This document shows positions 53,085 through 62,716 of a DNA stretch of 64,000 nt, one piece after another. Below the pieces are notes generated by a model. The model searched no databases. It worked only from the letters and a program-made list of their open reading frames with translations, and had not been told where the DNA came from. How positions within the stretch are numbered: the stretch's first letter is position 1; the number at the start of each line of letters is the position of its first letter. This stretch comes from Sporobolomyces roseus (lineage: Eukaryota; Basidiomycota; Microbotryomycetes; Sporidiobolales; Sporidiobolaceae), in the NCBI GenBank assembly GCA_016617785.1, contig JADILM010000005.1, forward strand, positions 1,302,001 to 1,366,000, in the 5' to 3' direction. The position numbers and the translations under genes were made by a program.

Positions 53085-56000
53085 CTATCGTTTGTTCAAG
53101 TATCGTAAATCCTCTCGCACCGTCCTCATCCTTCGCTCCCATGCTTGAAGCGTCGCTGTCCCTATATCTCTGTACTCCTTCCGTCCGTGTCCCACGAGGT
53201 AGTCCATCACCAGAATCTGACCCGGATCCCGCATCGTCTGATTTCTCGCATTCCTTTCCCTGTCCACCTCCTGCATAATGCTAGCCTCCAGCTCGTCGCT
53301 AATTGGTTGTCCGTCGCTATGTTGTAGATTCTCGAACTCCAGGGTGTGTTTGAAGCATCTTCGAGTGAATTTGCAACCGCAGACAAAGCAAGTGAAGGTT
53401 GTGCCGAAGAGATTGGCACGCCAGAGGATAGCAGCTCGTCGATGAGGAGGTGAGGAGATGGATAAGGCGCCGTCAAGGAGACCGGTAGGACGATTGTTTG
53501 GAAGAATGTAGGATGAGAGCGTAGAGAGGGTTGCAAAGCGACGAAGGAGGTCCTGGCGGAGGAAGGTAGAGCGAGTGAAGGGGGGTTGTTGTTGCTGGAG
53601 CTGGTAGTAGTTTGCTTCTCTGAAGCGTTCGAACAGTGGTAGACGAGCGAGAGTGTGAAGGTTTCGTGAGAGGAGAGGGATGGGATAGGAAGATTCTTGA
53701 AGGAAGATTTGACGAGTCGGGTTTTCCGAGGGAGCCGAGTTGAGGAAGAGGGAGAGACCAAATGCGAGGTGTTCGAGTCGGACTGCTGGAGGAGAGAGGC
53801 CGGTTGAAGAGGATGCGACTTCACCGTGACCGACGGAAGGTTTGACTGAGAGGACCCAGCAGACCGCGTTGTTGTGATGGAGGTTGAGAGCTGAGAGGGC
53901 GGCAGTACGTTTCTTCTGTGTGAGAGGGGTGAGGAAGAGGTGTAGAAGAGGTCCTCCAAATTCGATAAGCGAGCGACAGAATGTTCGGTAGATGGTGAGT
54001 CTGACGAGGGGTGACCATTTCTCTCCTGCAACTTGAAGTCCGCCTAATAGCCTATCCATCGACGACACCTTCTGCTCCATATACTCCTCCCATAATATTC
54101 CCTTTCCGTCTCTGCTCGTTCCCAAATATCTGACTTTCTTGACTATCCTCAATTCCGCTCCTCCTAGCCATATTCCCTTCAGCTCCTGCTCCCACACTTC
54201 GCTTCTCCCCACAAGTACACACTTCTTACTGTTGAACACCATCCCCCACTCAATTGCCCATAATTCCGCTGCTCTCAGCACCAACCTCAATATTCTCCCA
54301 TTCTTCGCACCTACTCCTAAATCATCCGCATATCCCCAACCTGCTGCTATCCTTCGATTTCTCCTATCCATCTCCTCACGTGTCATCACCGGATCTCCTG
54401 CCCCCCTACTTCCCGCACTCCTATCTTTTCCGTACCTACCGTCTTCTTTCGTTTTCGTTTTCGCTTTTTCTTCTTCTTTTCTTTTCTTTGTTTGTTCTTG
54501 TTCTTGTACTAGTATCTGTTCGTTTGTGCTTTCTATTCTGCTTGAGGAGGTGGGAGGGGAATCGGGAGAGGAATCGGGTAGAGAGTCGGAGGGAGAGTCG
54601 GTAAAAGAGTTGATGATTTCGAGAAGGGGATTGAGGTAGAGATTGAAGAGGAGAGGAGAGAGAGGAGCTCCCTGTGGGAAGCCCCGGTGTTGAGGGAAAG
54701 AGGGAGATTGTTGACCGTTGACAATGAGAGAGATTTGCGAGCCGGAGGTGAGGAGAGACCAGATAATCTTGCGAGTGAGGAGGGGAATCCCAAGTAGCTT
54801 GAAGCGACGAAGGATAAGACGAGGAGGAGGGAGGTCATAGGCATGGCTGAAGTCGAGGAAGGCGGAACAAGGGAAGTCTTGAGAGAGATGATGGTCAACT
54901 AGGAGGATGGAGCTTGAGCAGGACCATCCCGAGCGAAATCCAGCTTGATTTGGGTGGATGTGAGCCCATTTGTGGCCGAGGGGATCAAAGTGGGGAAGGA
55001 GGAGAATCTCGAAGAGACGTCGAAACATCGGAAGTAGGGCGATAGGGCGAGTTTCGGAGGGAAGAGGTGATTCTTGCGACTTGAGCTTTGAGATGAGGGT
55101 GAGTGAAGTGTTACCCCATCGTGTAGGAGTGTGACCGGAAGCAGCAGCGAGGCGAAAGAGGGACGAGAGGATGCGAGGGAAGGGGAAGTCCGCGGGACCT
55201 TCCGGAGAAGAGTCGCGGGGAATGAACGACGGAGCTAAGGGATTGAGAGTAGCTGGTTGCGTCGGAATGAGGAAGGGAGTTGGGGAAAGACGAGACGAGT
55301 TTGAGTGATCTTGAGATTTTGAGTTTTCCTCCTCCTCCTTTTCGGAAGTAGGGCAGAGCGACGAGAGTAGAGAGATGTGAATTGAGTCGATACCTGGGCT
55401 TTTGTGTTGACCGTACCTCCGAATAATCTTGATGACCTTTTCCACCTTGAATAACCCTTCCAACTCTTGACCTTGCTCGTTCCAGCCCATCTCTTCTTCT
55501 CCTTCTTCCTCCCCATCTTCATCCATCTCAGGAACACTATCATCCGAACCAAATAAAGATTTGTAGAGATCAACACATTCAAACATAGCATTTTCATTAT
55601 GCGAAGAGGGAATAATGAGAGGTTGGCGACCTCTTTGACTGCGACGGAAAAGACGAATCGCATCCGAGGGAGAGCGTGAGTCTGCGAGAGCATGAGCCGC
55701 TTCATCCGGCCGATTCCGAATCTCCGAAGCAAAGTACGTTCCGAGAACTTTCCTCGCCGTCTCCTCTATAACCTGGTTGAGTTTGGCATCCAATAGCTCA
55801 ACATTTGCCTCCCTCTGTATTTCTGTAGCCTGCGCTGACTCGTCCCAGAGAAAGGAAGCGAGAGCTTCCAACTCAACCGCCCTCCTTCGGAATTCCTCGT
55901 TGTACTTTTCCCTCACCTCCTTGATTTTCAACCTTGTGATCCTAAACCTTTCCATTCCCTTCACTCCTTCCGTATCCTGATGCCCTGAAGCGATAGGATG

Positions 56001-56699
56001 AGTCACTGATAGTCGAGGATGATCGGTAATGAACGCTAAATCCTTCATTTCTGTTACCGTGAGAAAAGTGAACTGAGTCGCTCCCCTCATCCTGCACATC
56101 ACGTTGTCCAACTTCGCCGCTTTCCCTGTCTCTGGTAAGAGAAGACCCATTTCCATCCTCTCCATCCAGTCTACGAGAACCTCTGCCCGTGCAGCAGGTT
56201 TCGCGTCTCCTGATCTTCCCACGCTCCGACCAAAATCCACATTGAAATCTCCGTAAAGATAATCCACCATCTTCCCTCCCGCAATCTCCTCCAGCCTTAA
56301 CCCAACAGTCTCGATCGAAGCAGTAGGCGAGAGATAGCAGCCAGCAAGCATGAGATCAGCGACCGAGAAAGAAATCCATTCGAAACCCGAGCGAACTTCA
56401 GTCACCCGCGCCTTCAGAGCATTCCGAGCCAATAGCACCAACCCTCCTCGATGTCCCTTCCCCTCCCCCTTCTCAAACAAAGACTCCCCAACATAGTAAG
56501 TTGATCCCCTCAGCTTTTCCCTCTGCCAATGCCATGTCTCCGACAGAAAGACATAGTCGTACCCTCCCTCCTTTTCCTCCAACCATTTCCACACCTCCAC
56601 CAGTTTCTCGCACTCCCCCTCCCTTGCCAATCCTTTCACGTTCAAGTAAGCTCCCCTCAACACCGGTCTTTCCATAAATTCCTGATTGAGGGCCGACAT
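53085..56699 (-). CDS. Retrotransposon ORF2: endonuclease-reverse transcriptase
   Basis: About 1204 residues from the ATG that follows the ORF1 stop by one base. N-terminal APE-type endonuclease: NVKGLA, FLSETW, RGGLVLLARN, YGDFNVDFG and, near its end, TDHPRLS (the metal/catalytic His-Asp pair). The reverse transcriptase shows ETRPIALLP, HPNQAGFRSGWSC, motif A AFLDFSHAYD, motif B RGFPQGAPLSPLLFNLYLN, motif C GWGYADDLGV, and NSKKCVLVG. Between B and C is a low-complexity insert of some 60-70 extra residues (SPSDSLPDSSPDSPP; KKRKEEEKAKTKTK). The C-terminus has CFVCGCKFTRRCFKH. All catalytic Asp residues are present, so activity is possible. An alternative in-frame ATG at 56741 would overlap ORF1 by 41 nt. 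Confidence 0.93.
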   Translation of the reverse strand: MSALNQEFMERPVLRGAYLNVKGLAREGECEKLVEVWKWLEEKEGGYDYVFLSETWHWQREKLRGSTYYVGESLFEKGEGKGHRGGLVLLARNALKARVTEVRSGFEWISFSVADLMLAGCYLSPTASIETVGLRLEEIAGGKMVDYLYGDFNVDFGRSVGRSGDAKPAARAEVLVDWMERMEMGLLLPETGKAAKLDNVMCRMRGATQFTFLTVTEMKDLAFITDHPRLSVTHPIASGHQDTEGVKGMERFRITRLKIKEVREKYNEEFRRRAVELEALASFLWDESAQATEIQREANVELLDAKLNQVIEETARKVLGTYFASEIRNRPDEAAHALADSRSPSDAIRLFRRSQRGRQPLIIPSSHNENAMFECVDLYKSLFGSDDSVPEMDEDGEEEGEEEMGWNEQGQELEGLFKVEKVIKIIRRYGQHKSPGIDSIHISLLSSLCPTSEKEEEENSKSQDHSNSSRLSPTPFLIPTQPATLNPLAPSFIPRDSSPEGPADFPFPRILSSLFRLAAASGHTPTRWGNTSLTLISKLKSQESPLPSETRPIALLPMFRRLFEILLLPHFDPLGHKWAHIHPNQAGFRSGWSCSSSILLVDHHLSQDFPCSAFLDFSHAYDLPPPRLILRRFKLLGIPLLTRKIIWSLLTSGSQISLIVNGQQSPSFPQHRGFPQGAPLSPLLFNLYLNPLLEIINSFTDSPSDSLPDSSPDSPPTSSSRIESTNEQILVQEQEQTKKRKEEEKAKTKTKEDGRYGKDRSAGSRGAGDPVMTREEMDRRNRRIAAGWGYADDLGVGAKNGRILRLVLRAAELWAIEWGMVFNSKKCVLVGRSEVWEQELKGIWLGGAELRIVKKVRYLGTSRDGKGILWEEYMEQKVSSMDRLLGGLQVAGEKWSPLVRLTIYRTFCRSLIEFGGPLLHLFLTPLTQKKRTAALSALNLHHNNAVCWVLSVKPSVGHGEVASSSTGLSPPAVRLEHLAFGLSLFLNSAPSENPTRQIFLQESSYPIPLLSRNLHTLARLPLFERFREANYYQLQQQQPPFTRSTFLRQDLLRRFATLSTLSSYILPNNRPTGLLDGALSISSPPHRRAAILWRANLFGTTFTCFVCGCKFTRRCFKHTLEFENLQHSDGQPISDELEASIMQEVDRERNARNQTMRDPGQILVMDYLVGHGRKEYRDIGTATLQAWERRMRTVREDLRYLNKR

Positions 56700-56700
56700 C

Positions 56701-58035
56701 TTATTTGGTAATAAGAGCAGCCGCAACCTCCCCATTTTCATCCTCCTCCATCATGACTGAGTCTCTCTCCCTCTCCTCACCTCTGGTTGAAGCACCTTCG
56801 TCAATTTCAGTAACCTCCTTTCCGACGCTACCTCCCCCTTCCTTCTGAATCACTTCCTCTACTAGCTCTTTCAACTCTGACTTCTTTCCTCCAGCTTTGA
56901 GGTAGTACTCACCGAAAACACGACGTCGGAAATGATTGAGGTCGGCTTCACGGTTGGCAAGTCGGAGCATTCTATCGAGGTAGCGGTTCTTGACCATTGA
57001 TTTGATTTCTACATTCGCATTCCTCGAGAACGGTTCCATAGGAGAGAAATCAGGACGGAACTTGACGCTCCAACGATTGATGAAAGCTCTTTTGAGTACC
57101 TCCTCCGATGATTTGTAACACGTAACTTCCATAATACACTTCTGTTCACCAAAGCCTGAAGGAGTACGAATGAGGTCGAGATTGATAATGTGGGAAACTG
57201 GGATGCGGCGCTGGTAAAGGATATTCTTGTAGTAGGTGATGGAGTTGGGGCTGACGTTGTCGATGTAGAAGCGGGAGACAGTGGAGAGAGGGTCTTCGTG
57301 AGAGGGGTTGACTACAGGAGCAGGGACGAGGTGAGGGGGGCGACGGTGGAAGTCGTAGTATTGATCTTTTGGGAGAGGGTTGAATGAGGGAGCACGAGTA
57401 GCGGTTTCAGCGTATGAGGAGAGGGAGTTTTGGATAGGGCGAGCTTGGGGAGTGGGTCGAGCAGGGAGGGAAGCGGCTTCTTTGGGAGTAGGGAAACTGT
57501 TGATACTGGTTTGAGGGGAAGAGAGGGAAGAAAGAGTTGACGTCGGAAGCGGAGCGGCGTTCGTCTTCTCGATGGCAGTGAGACGAGTGATGATTGCTTG
57601 AGTGACCTCTTGTTGTTCGGCTTTGTCCTGCTTTCTACCATCTTCTACTTGATTGAGTTTGTCAGCGAGATTAGCGAGAGTTCTGTGGAGCTTCGCATTC
57701 TCCTCCGCCAACGCCTCTTTCTCCTTCGCAAGCTTCTTGATCTGCCTATGAGCTGCTGCTAGTTCACCGCTAAGATCTCCCGCCAACTGTACACCTTGCT
57801 TGAGTTTGAGAGAAGCCGTTGATTTTGCTTTCCTCCCGCCAGCTGCAACTCTCGAAGTCTGAGCGTCTTGAGACTCGTTCATAGCTTCATCATCATCTTC
57901 GATTACACCTGGTTGGTCTACGGGAGCTACGGAGTTGAGAGCGGCGAGAGATTGCGGAGGTGAATGAGAAGTGGCTGGATAAGCGGAGGAAGGAGGAGGG
58001 TGGAGAGGAGGAGGATCAGGTGTGTTAGAGGACAT
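56701..58035 (-). CDS. Retrotransposon ORF1, coiled-coil gag-like protein
   Basis: 444 residues, single exon, ATG 58035 (MSSNTPDPPPLHPPPSS), stop TAA at 56703-56701. N-terminal Pro/Ser-rich part, basic KSTASLKLKQG, then a clear coiled coil (AHRQIKKLAKEKEALAEENAKLHRTLANLADKLNQVEDGRKQ). A Ser/Pro linker leads to a C-terminal domain with VSRFYIDNVSPNSITYYKNILYQRRIPVSHIINLDLIR and CIMEVTCYKSSEEVLKRAFI, which has the look of a small alpha/beta RNA-binding fold like those in LINE ORF1 proteins. The tail is acidic. No CCHC knuckle seen. It would coat element RNA. Confidence 0.85.
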   Translation of the reverse strand: MSSNTPDPPPLHPPPSSAYPATSHSPPQSLAALNSVAPVDQPGVIEDDDEAMNESQDAQTSRVAAGGRKAKSTASLKLKQGVQLAGDLSGELAAAHRQIKKLAKEKEALAEENAKLHRTLANLADKLNQVEDGRKQDKAEQQEVTQAIITRLTAIEKTNAAPLPTSTLSSLSSPQTSINSFPTPKEAASLPARPTPQARPIQNSLSSYAETATRAPSFNPLPKDQYYDFHRRPPHLVPAPVVNPSHEDPLSTVSRFYIDNVSPNSITYYKNILYQRRIPVSHIINLDLIRTPSGFGEQKCIMEVTCYKSSEEVLKRAFINRWSVKFRPDFSPMEPFSRNANVEIKSMVKNRYLDRMLRLANREADLNHFRRRVFGEYYLKAGGKKSELKELVEEVIQKEGGGSVGKEVTEIDEGASTRGEERERDSVMMEEDENGEVAAALITK

Positions 58036-58448
58036 TGTGGATGTATCTTGTTGAGTGAAAGGGGAAGAGCAAGATTTTCGGCGAGTCGAACCGATTTCAT
58101 CATTCCTTTCCCTCCGCTACACCTCACAAAACGACTTCAAGTGCCATCAGTACGCTCACAGCTAACCCTCGAGTGGATGAGAACCAGATAGAACTGCCTA
58201 AGACTCCGTCGTGAAGCTGGCGACTTCGAAACTTCTCCTCATCTCGTATTCAGCCGGCAACTCTTCCAGCACACTCATATGGAATGGGATAAGGCTAGGG
58301 AGGTGGAGTGGAAGCTGCACAAGAGGCTGATACACCTGGCAGCAAGGCCGAGGCCTCCGTGAAATCGCTCGCACCTCGGTTCCCTTCCCTCTTATCCGCC
58401 AACATCCTCCTCTTTTCCCCTTCTTCCACTCAGACGTGTCTGCATCGG
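58036..58448. other. Spacer between retrotransposon ORF1 and the next gene
   Basis: 413 bp that should contain the 5' UTR/internal promoter of the element and the promoter of the plus-strand gene. The junction between element and host DNA could not be placed. Confidence 0.4.
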
Positions 58449-61400
58449 ATGGCACCAGAGCGTAGCAAGTCTGCGAAACCCGGTGGATTACGCTTGCCAG
58501 GAACTTTCAATTCACCTCCTACCGCTTCCCCCTCCCCTCGTCGACCAGCTTCTTCAAACTCTTCCCCTTCTCTCAAACCCAACAGAACCGTCTCTTCAGT
58601 ACCTGCATCTCGACTCACTTCGACCAAGCCAATCTTACCTGGTACAAGTAGTAGTGGATTATTAAGTAGTTTCGGGAGTGGGGAGAGAACGGGAGGAGGG
58701 AACTCAAAGCAAAGGGAACCTACGAAATTGGAACGGCTTGAGAGGGCCAGGTCGAGTCCGAATGTAGCGAAGGATGACGGGGTTAGTCGATTGAGAAGTT
58801 TGGGATTGAACAGAGCGCTGCCGAGACAGAGGAGTCCGAGTCCGGAGGTAGAGAGTCCTGAGGAAGGATCAGATGTGGAGGACTATGGGAGGAGGAGTCA
58901 GACACCCAGGCCTAGTTGGGGTAGGAGTAGTAGCGGAGAAGAAGAGGAACCAAGACCGCAAGAATCGACGAGGAGGAGGAGGAGATCGTTCTCACCAACT
59001 CGTACTTCTTCACCTTCAGCAACATCTCGTCGCTCTTCACCTCCTATCGTCATACCTTCAGTGAATCACGAGCACGATGCGACAGAAGAAGGAAAAGGCA
59101 CTCTGTTTGGATCGTTGTGGAATAGGGCGAGTCAAGCTTGGAATGGAGGAGCGACAGAACCGCACGTTGTTAAAGAGGGCGAAGGGAACCGGAGAGACTC
59201 TTCAACAGAGAATCTCGAGCCACCAGACTCAAGAGTCACTCCGTTTCGAATCTCGAAGTCTGGAGATCACGAAGACGAAGCCTCATCGATCCCCTCCCAT
59301 TCACCTCCGAAAGAACCCTCGAACTTTCTCAACACTCGTCCAATCCCTCTCTCGCAACATCGAAAGTCCCAGTCACTCTCGGAACCTTCACACGAACCAG
59401 TCGAACCGATCACTTATCATCGACCTCCCGACTTGCATCCTCGAAACATCCTCCTCAACTCGGTCTCTAGGGGGAGAAGGAATCGGGATCAGTACGATTG
59501 GTTGGAGTCGCTTGATGAGAGTCCTCTCGATCCATTCTTGTTCCATCGGAGTGCGACGAGAATGGCGACGAAGAAAGTCAGAGTCAAGAGACCTCCTCCG
59601 GTTGGAATGGCGACTGCTCCTGCTATACTCGCTGGTGTAGCTCATACCGGTGTAGGTGCGATGGCAAGGAACGGGACCTTTGCTCACCAAGGTGCACCTT
59701 CGTTAGTCTTTTTCGCTTTTATTCGATTCAAAGGAGAGATTGTGCTGACTCAGTCCTCTCGCTCGACAGTGCTCAACCTCACTCGACGTCGAGTCTCAGT
59801 CCAGGAGTATTCGTTTCGCAAGCTTCGTCAGGACCTGTCCAAGCTTTCTCTCAACCTCCTCATCAACCGTCTGCCTACGCTCCTTTCATCTCTCATCCTG
59901 GTCCACCTCCTGTTCCTCGTCCCATTCCTCCCGGTTATCACTCTCAATCTCACTCGAGCTCTTCGTCCGGTACCGCGGTTGCTGCCACAGCGGGATTGGC
60001 TGGAACTATCGCAACGAGTCAACCTCTCAGTTCCGCTCCTCATCCATCGAACCCGAATGCTCTACCTTCTTTCCCCGCTCCTTCTTCCCAGCCTCCCTCT
60101 CAATCTTCATCGCAAATCGGCTCAGCTCAGCCCGTCCAATCTCGACCTCTAATTCCGCCAATGCCCGTCGCTCCCCCGCTTCCCCCTTCCTTCTCTTCGG
60201 CACCTGTTCAACTTCCTTACTCTTACATCCCGACTGCGGCGCCTCTCGGCTATCCAGCTCCAGTCTTTACCGCTCCCGCTGTCGGCGTTCCCTCGACTAT
60301 CAATACCGCAGCTCCACTGGGAGACGAGTACAAGACCGCTATCGCAAAGAAATTATTTGGTTCTCGAATCTCGGATGCGCCAGGAACAGTTGGTGCGGCG
60401 AGTGCTCAAGGAATGGTACCGAGTTTGCCGGTCTCGCAAACTCAATCTCAGAACCAAAGTCAAGGGAATCATCGTCTCCCAACTCCAGCTGCACCGACAA
60501 CGTCCGATTCCATTTCCCAAAGTACACCTTCTTCGACCGAGATCTCTCACGCTCCACTAAACCACGGTATTCTCCCGCCGATGCCGATTCCCCAATCGAT
60601 CACTCCCAAACCGACTTCCTCGAATCCCTCTGCTTTCTACGCACCTCATCTCGCAGCGAGTCTTCCGCCTATCTCGTATGCTCCTCCTCGACCGATGACG
60701 GGATTAGGAGGTTGGATCTTGCCTCCTTCGGTTTCTCCTCTCTTGACACCCGAACCTGTCTTATCGTCGAGTCCCGTGCCCAGCGATGGAAATGGTCGAG
60801 CCGATACTCCTGCGCTTCCACCCTCACCTGTACCGACTGAGAAACTAGCTCATGGAGCGGGATCGGACAAAGGCGATTTGGAAGATCAAGCGGACAAAAC
60901 AGAGGATCCGAATTTGCCGAGTTATGATTCTTCGACTCCTCGACCTCCATCTACTGTTCGATCTCCCTCGCCCTCTCCGACAACCGTTTCTTCCGACAAG
61001 GCGAGCGAATCGACCTCAGCATTCCTTTCTTTACCTTCGCTCGCAGCTCTCGCAACCCCTCTCCCGCCAAGTCCAGCTCCCTCTTCATTCCTTTCTTCAT
61101 CTAGACTGAACCTTCCAGATCCGATCCCTTCGCCCGTTCTCTCACTTCCCGATATTTCCACTCCGACCGAGACAGACGAATTCCTTCCTTCTTACTCGAC
61201 TTCGAAAGCTCTCCCTCCTTCTCCCTCGCCTTCTCCCTCGCCTTCCCCTTCCTTACCTCCGTTACCAACCTCAACCTCAAGTGAGTTCTCCTCGAACTTC
61301 TCAGTGCCTTCGCCGATCTCTTCCCCCGCGATTCCTCCACTCCCTTCGCCTTCGCCAGCTTTACCTCTTCTCCCACAAATCGACCAGTTCTTTTCGACCA

Positions 61401-62579
61401 CGATCACTCTCCCTTCTAGCCCACCCCCACCCTCTTCCTTCAGCGTCGAGAGAACCCAGTCTCTTGCGATTTCGACCAATTCGATCCCCTCTCCTCCTCC
61501 TTCCGACAATCTTGAAATCGCTCAAATCCTACTCCAACCTCCGACACCTATCGAACCAATCTCGTCCTCTACATCTCCGATTTTAGGACCTCTCGAGTCA
61601 GGCGAAGAAGTCACAGTCGCCGCATCAGCGCCGAGTCTTCCGCTGGAACCCCTCTCGTTGAATCTCGACCTAGGATTCGATTTCGATTTCTCGACTCCTT
61701 CTCTCCTCCCCGAATCCCTGCAAGATACGAAATCTTATTTCTCATCAGTTGGGTTGGAGTTTGATGAGCAGAACGAGGCAGTCGAGAGAGATGGGGAAGG
61801 AAGATTGGAATTGCCTGTTTTGAGGGAAGAGAATCTCATTGATGAGGAAGAAGAAGTCGAGGATCAAGAAGGTGAGTCTTTCGTGTACCTGCGCATACCC
61901 CGAAGGAGAACGCTGACGACTTAGAGTCTGTGCATCGCAGATGGAGACGATATGTCTGATCAATTCGACGCTGCTACTTCGTTCGTTTCTGGATTCAGAG
62001 AGACGGATCTTGCGAGAGCGAAAGTTGATCCTGGGCATACTGGGAGGACGGAGAGATGGCTAGCTGGACAAGGAGTGAGACGAGAGGAAGGTATCGAAGG
62101 CTTGACGAAGCAAGTTGAGGTGGTTCCGAAGGGTCAGACGGAGGAGGTTAGTTTCTTTTGCTATTATGAAGATTGACCATCCGCTGAGATCGTCTTCTTT
62201 CACTCTACAGCCGAACTCAACGATCTACCGACCTCGCACCGCTCCTCCTTCATCGATCCCTCCCTCTTCGATTCCTCCAGCTCAATCGACTATTATGTCT
62301 CGGCCACCTCCCCCATCGATTCCGACAAACTACCTCGCTTTACGATCTTCGAATCTGGCAACACTGAACGAAGACGAAGACAACACTGCGACTTCTCCCG
62401 TTCAAACGATGATCAATTTCGATAGGTCTGCCTCGGCGCTGAATCGAGGAAGGGAGATCAGTTCGAGCTATGGGAGTAAAGGTGGTAACCTGATGAGTGG
62501 GAAGGACAAGGAGGAAGCAGAGAAGAGACAGGCTGCGTTCCTCGGTGCACTGTCGAATCAAGCTTTCACAGGATTGTAG
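58449..62579 (+). CDS. Large Pro/Ser-rich low-complexity protein
   Basis: About 1300 residues, mostly disordered. Start ATG 58449 (MAPERSKSAKPGGLRLPG). Ser/Arg-rich front (RRRRRSFSPTRTSSPS), then a more conserved-looking patch, LFGSLWNRASQAWNGG, and later PRNILLNSVSRGRRNRDQYDWLESLDESPLDPF, followed by KVRVKRPPPVGMATAPAILAGVAHTGVGAMARN. After an intron at about 59699-59768 comes a very long Pro/Ser/Ala/Gln stretch with PSPSPSPSPSLPPLP. Two more introns (about 61871, 62147) lead to GFRETDLARAKVDPGHTGRTERWLAGQGVRR and a C-terminus with SSYGSKGGNLMSGKDKEEAEKRQAAFLGALSN. No family recognised. Possible scaffold at the cell cortex or cytoskeleton. Confidence 0.65.
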
Positions 62580-62716
62580 AAACCGTTTCTTCGTAATCAT
62601 TCAGATCGAGCTTACCCACTTTGAACCCAGGAACCGGAGCTCTTGACGGACTTGCACGGTTCCATTGTGTCGTTCCCCTTTCTCCCTCTTCTCTTTCCGT
62701 TCATTCACTTCTCAAC

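Larger units (their letters stand above)
52648..58035 (-). mobile_element. Non-LTR (LINE-type) retrotransposon, two intact ORFs
   Basis: Runs right to left. ORF1 (58035-56701) is gag-like; ORF2 (56699-53085) carries an APE-type endonuclease, reverse transcriptase and C-terminal Cys/His knuckle. Neither has an internal stop. The 3' end is placed, tentatively, at the hexamer repeat TTAACTCTAACTCTAAC (minus-strand reading of 52648-52665), which resembles the short-repeat tails some LINEs carry instead of poly-A. The 5' boundary is unknown; the element may begin 50-300 bp upstream of ORF1. No convincing target-site duplication could be found by eye. It lies between the Hnt2 gene and a Pro/Ser-rich gene. 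Confidence 0.85.

Noticed and set aside
52480..58320. Target-site duplication of the retrotransposon
   Set aside because: Flanks were compared by eye; only 6-7 bp chance matches were found and neither boundary is fixed.
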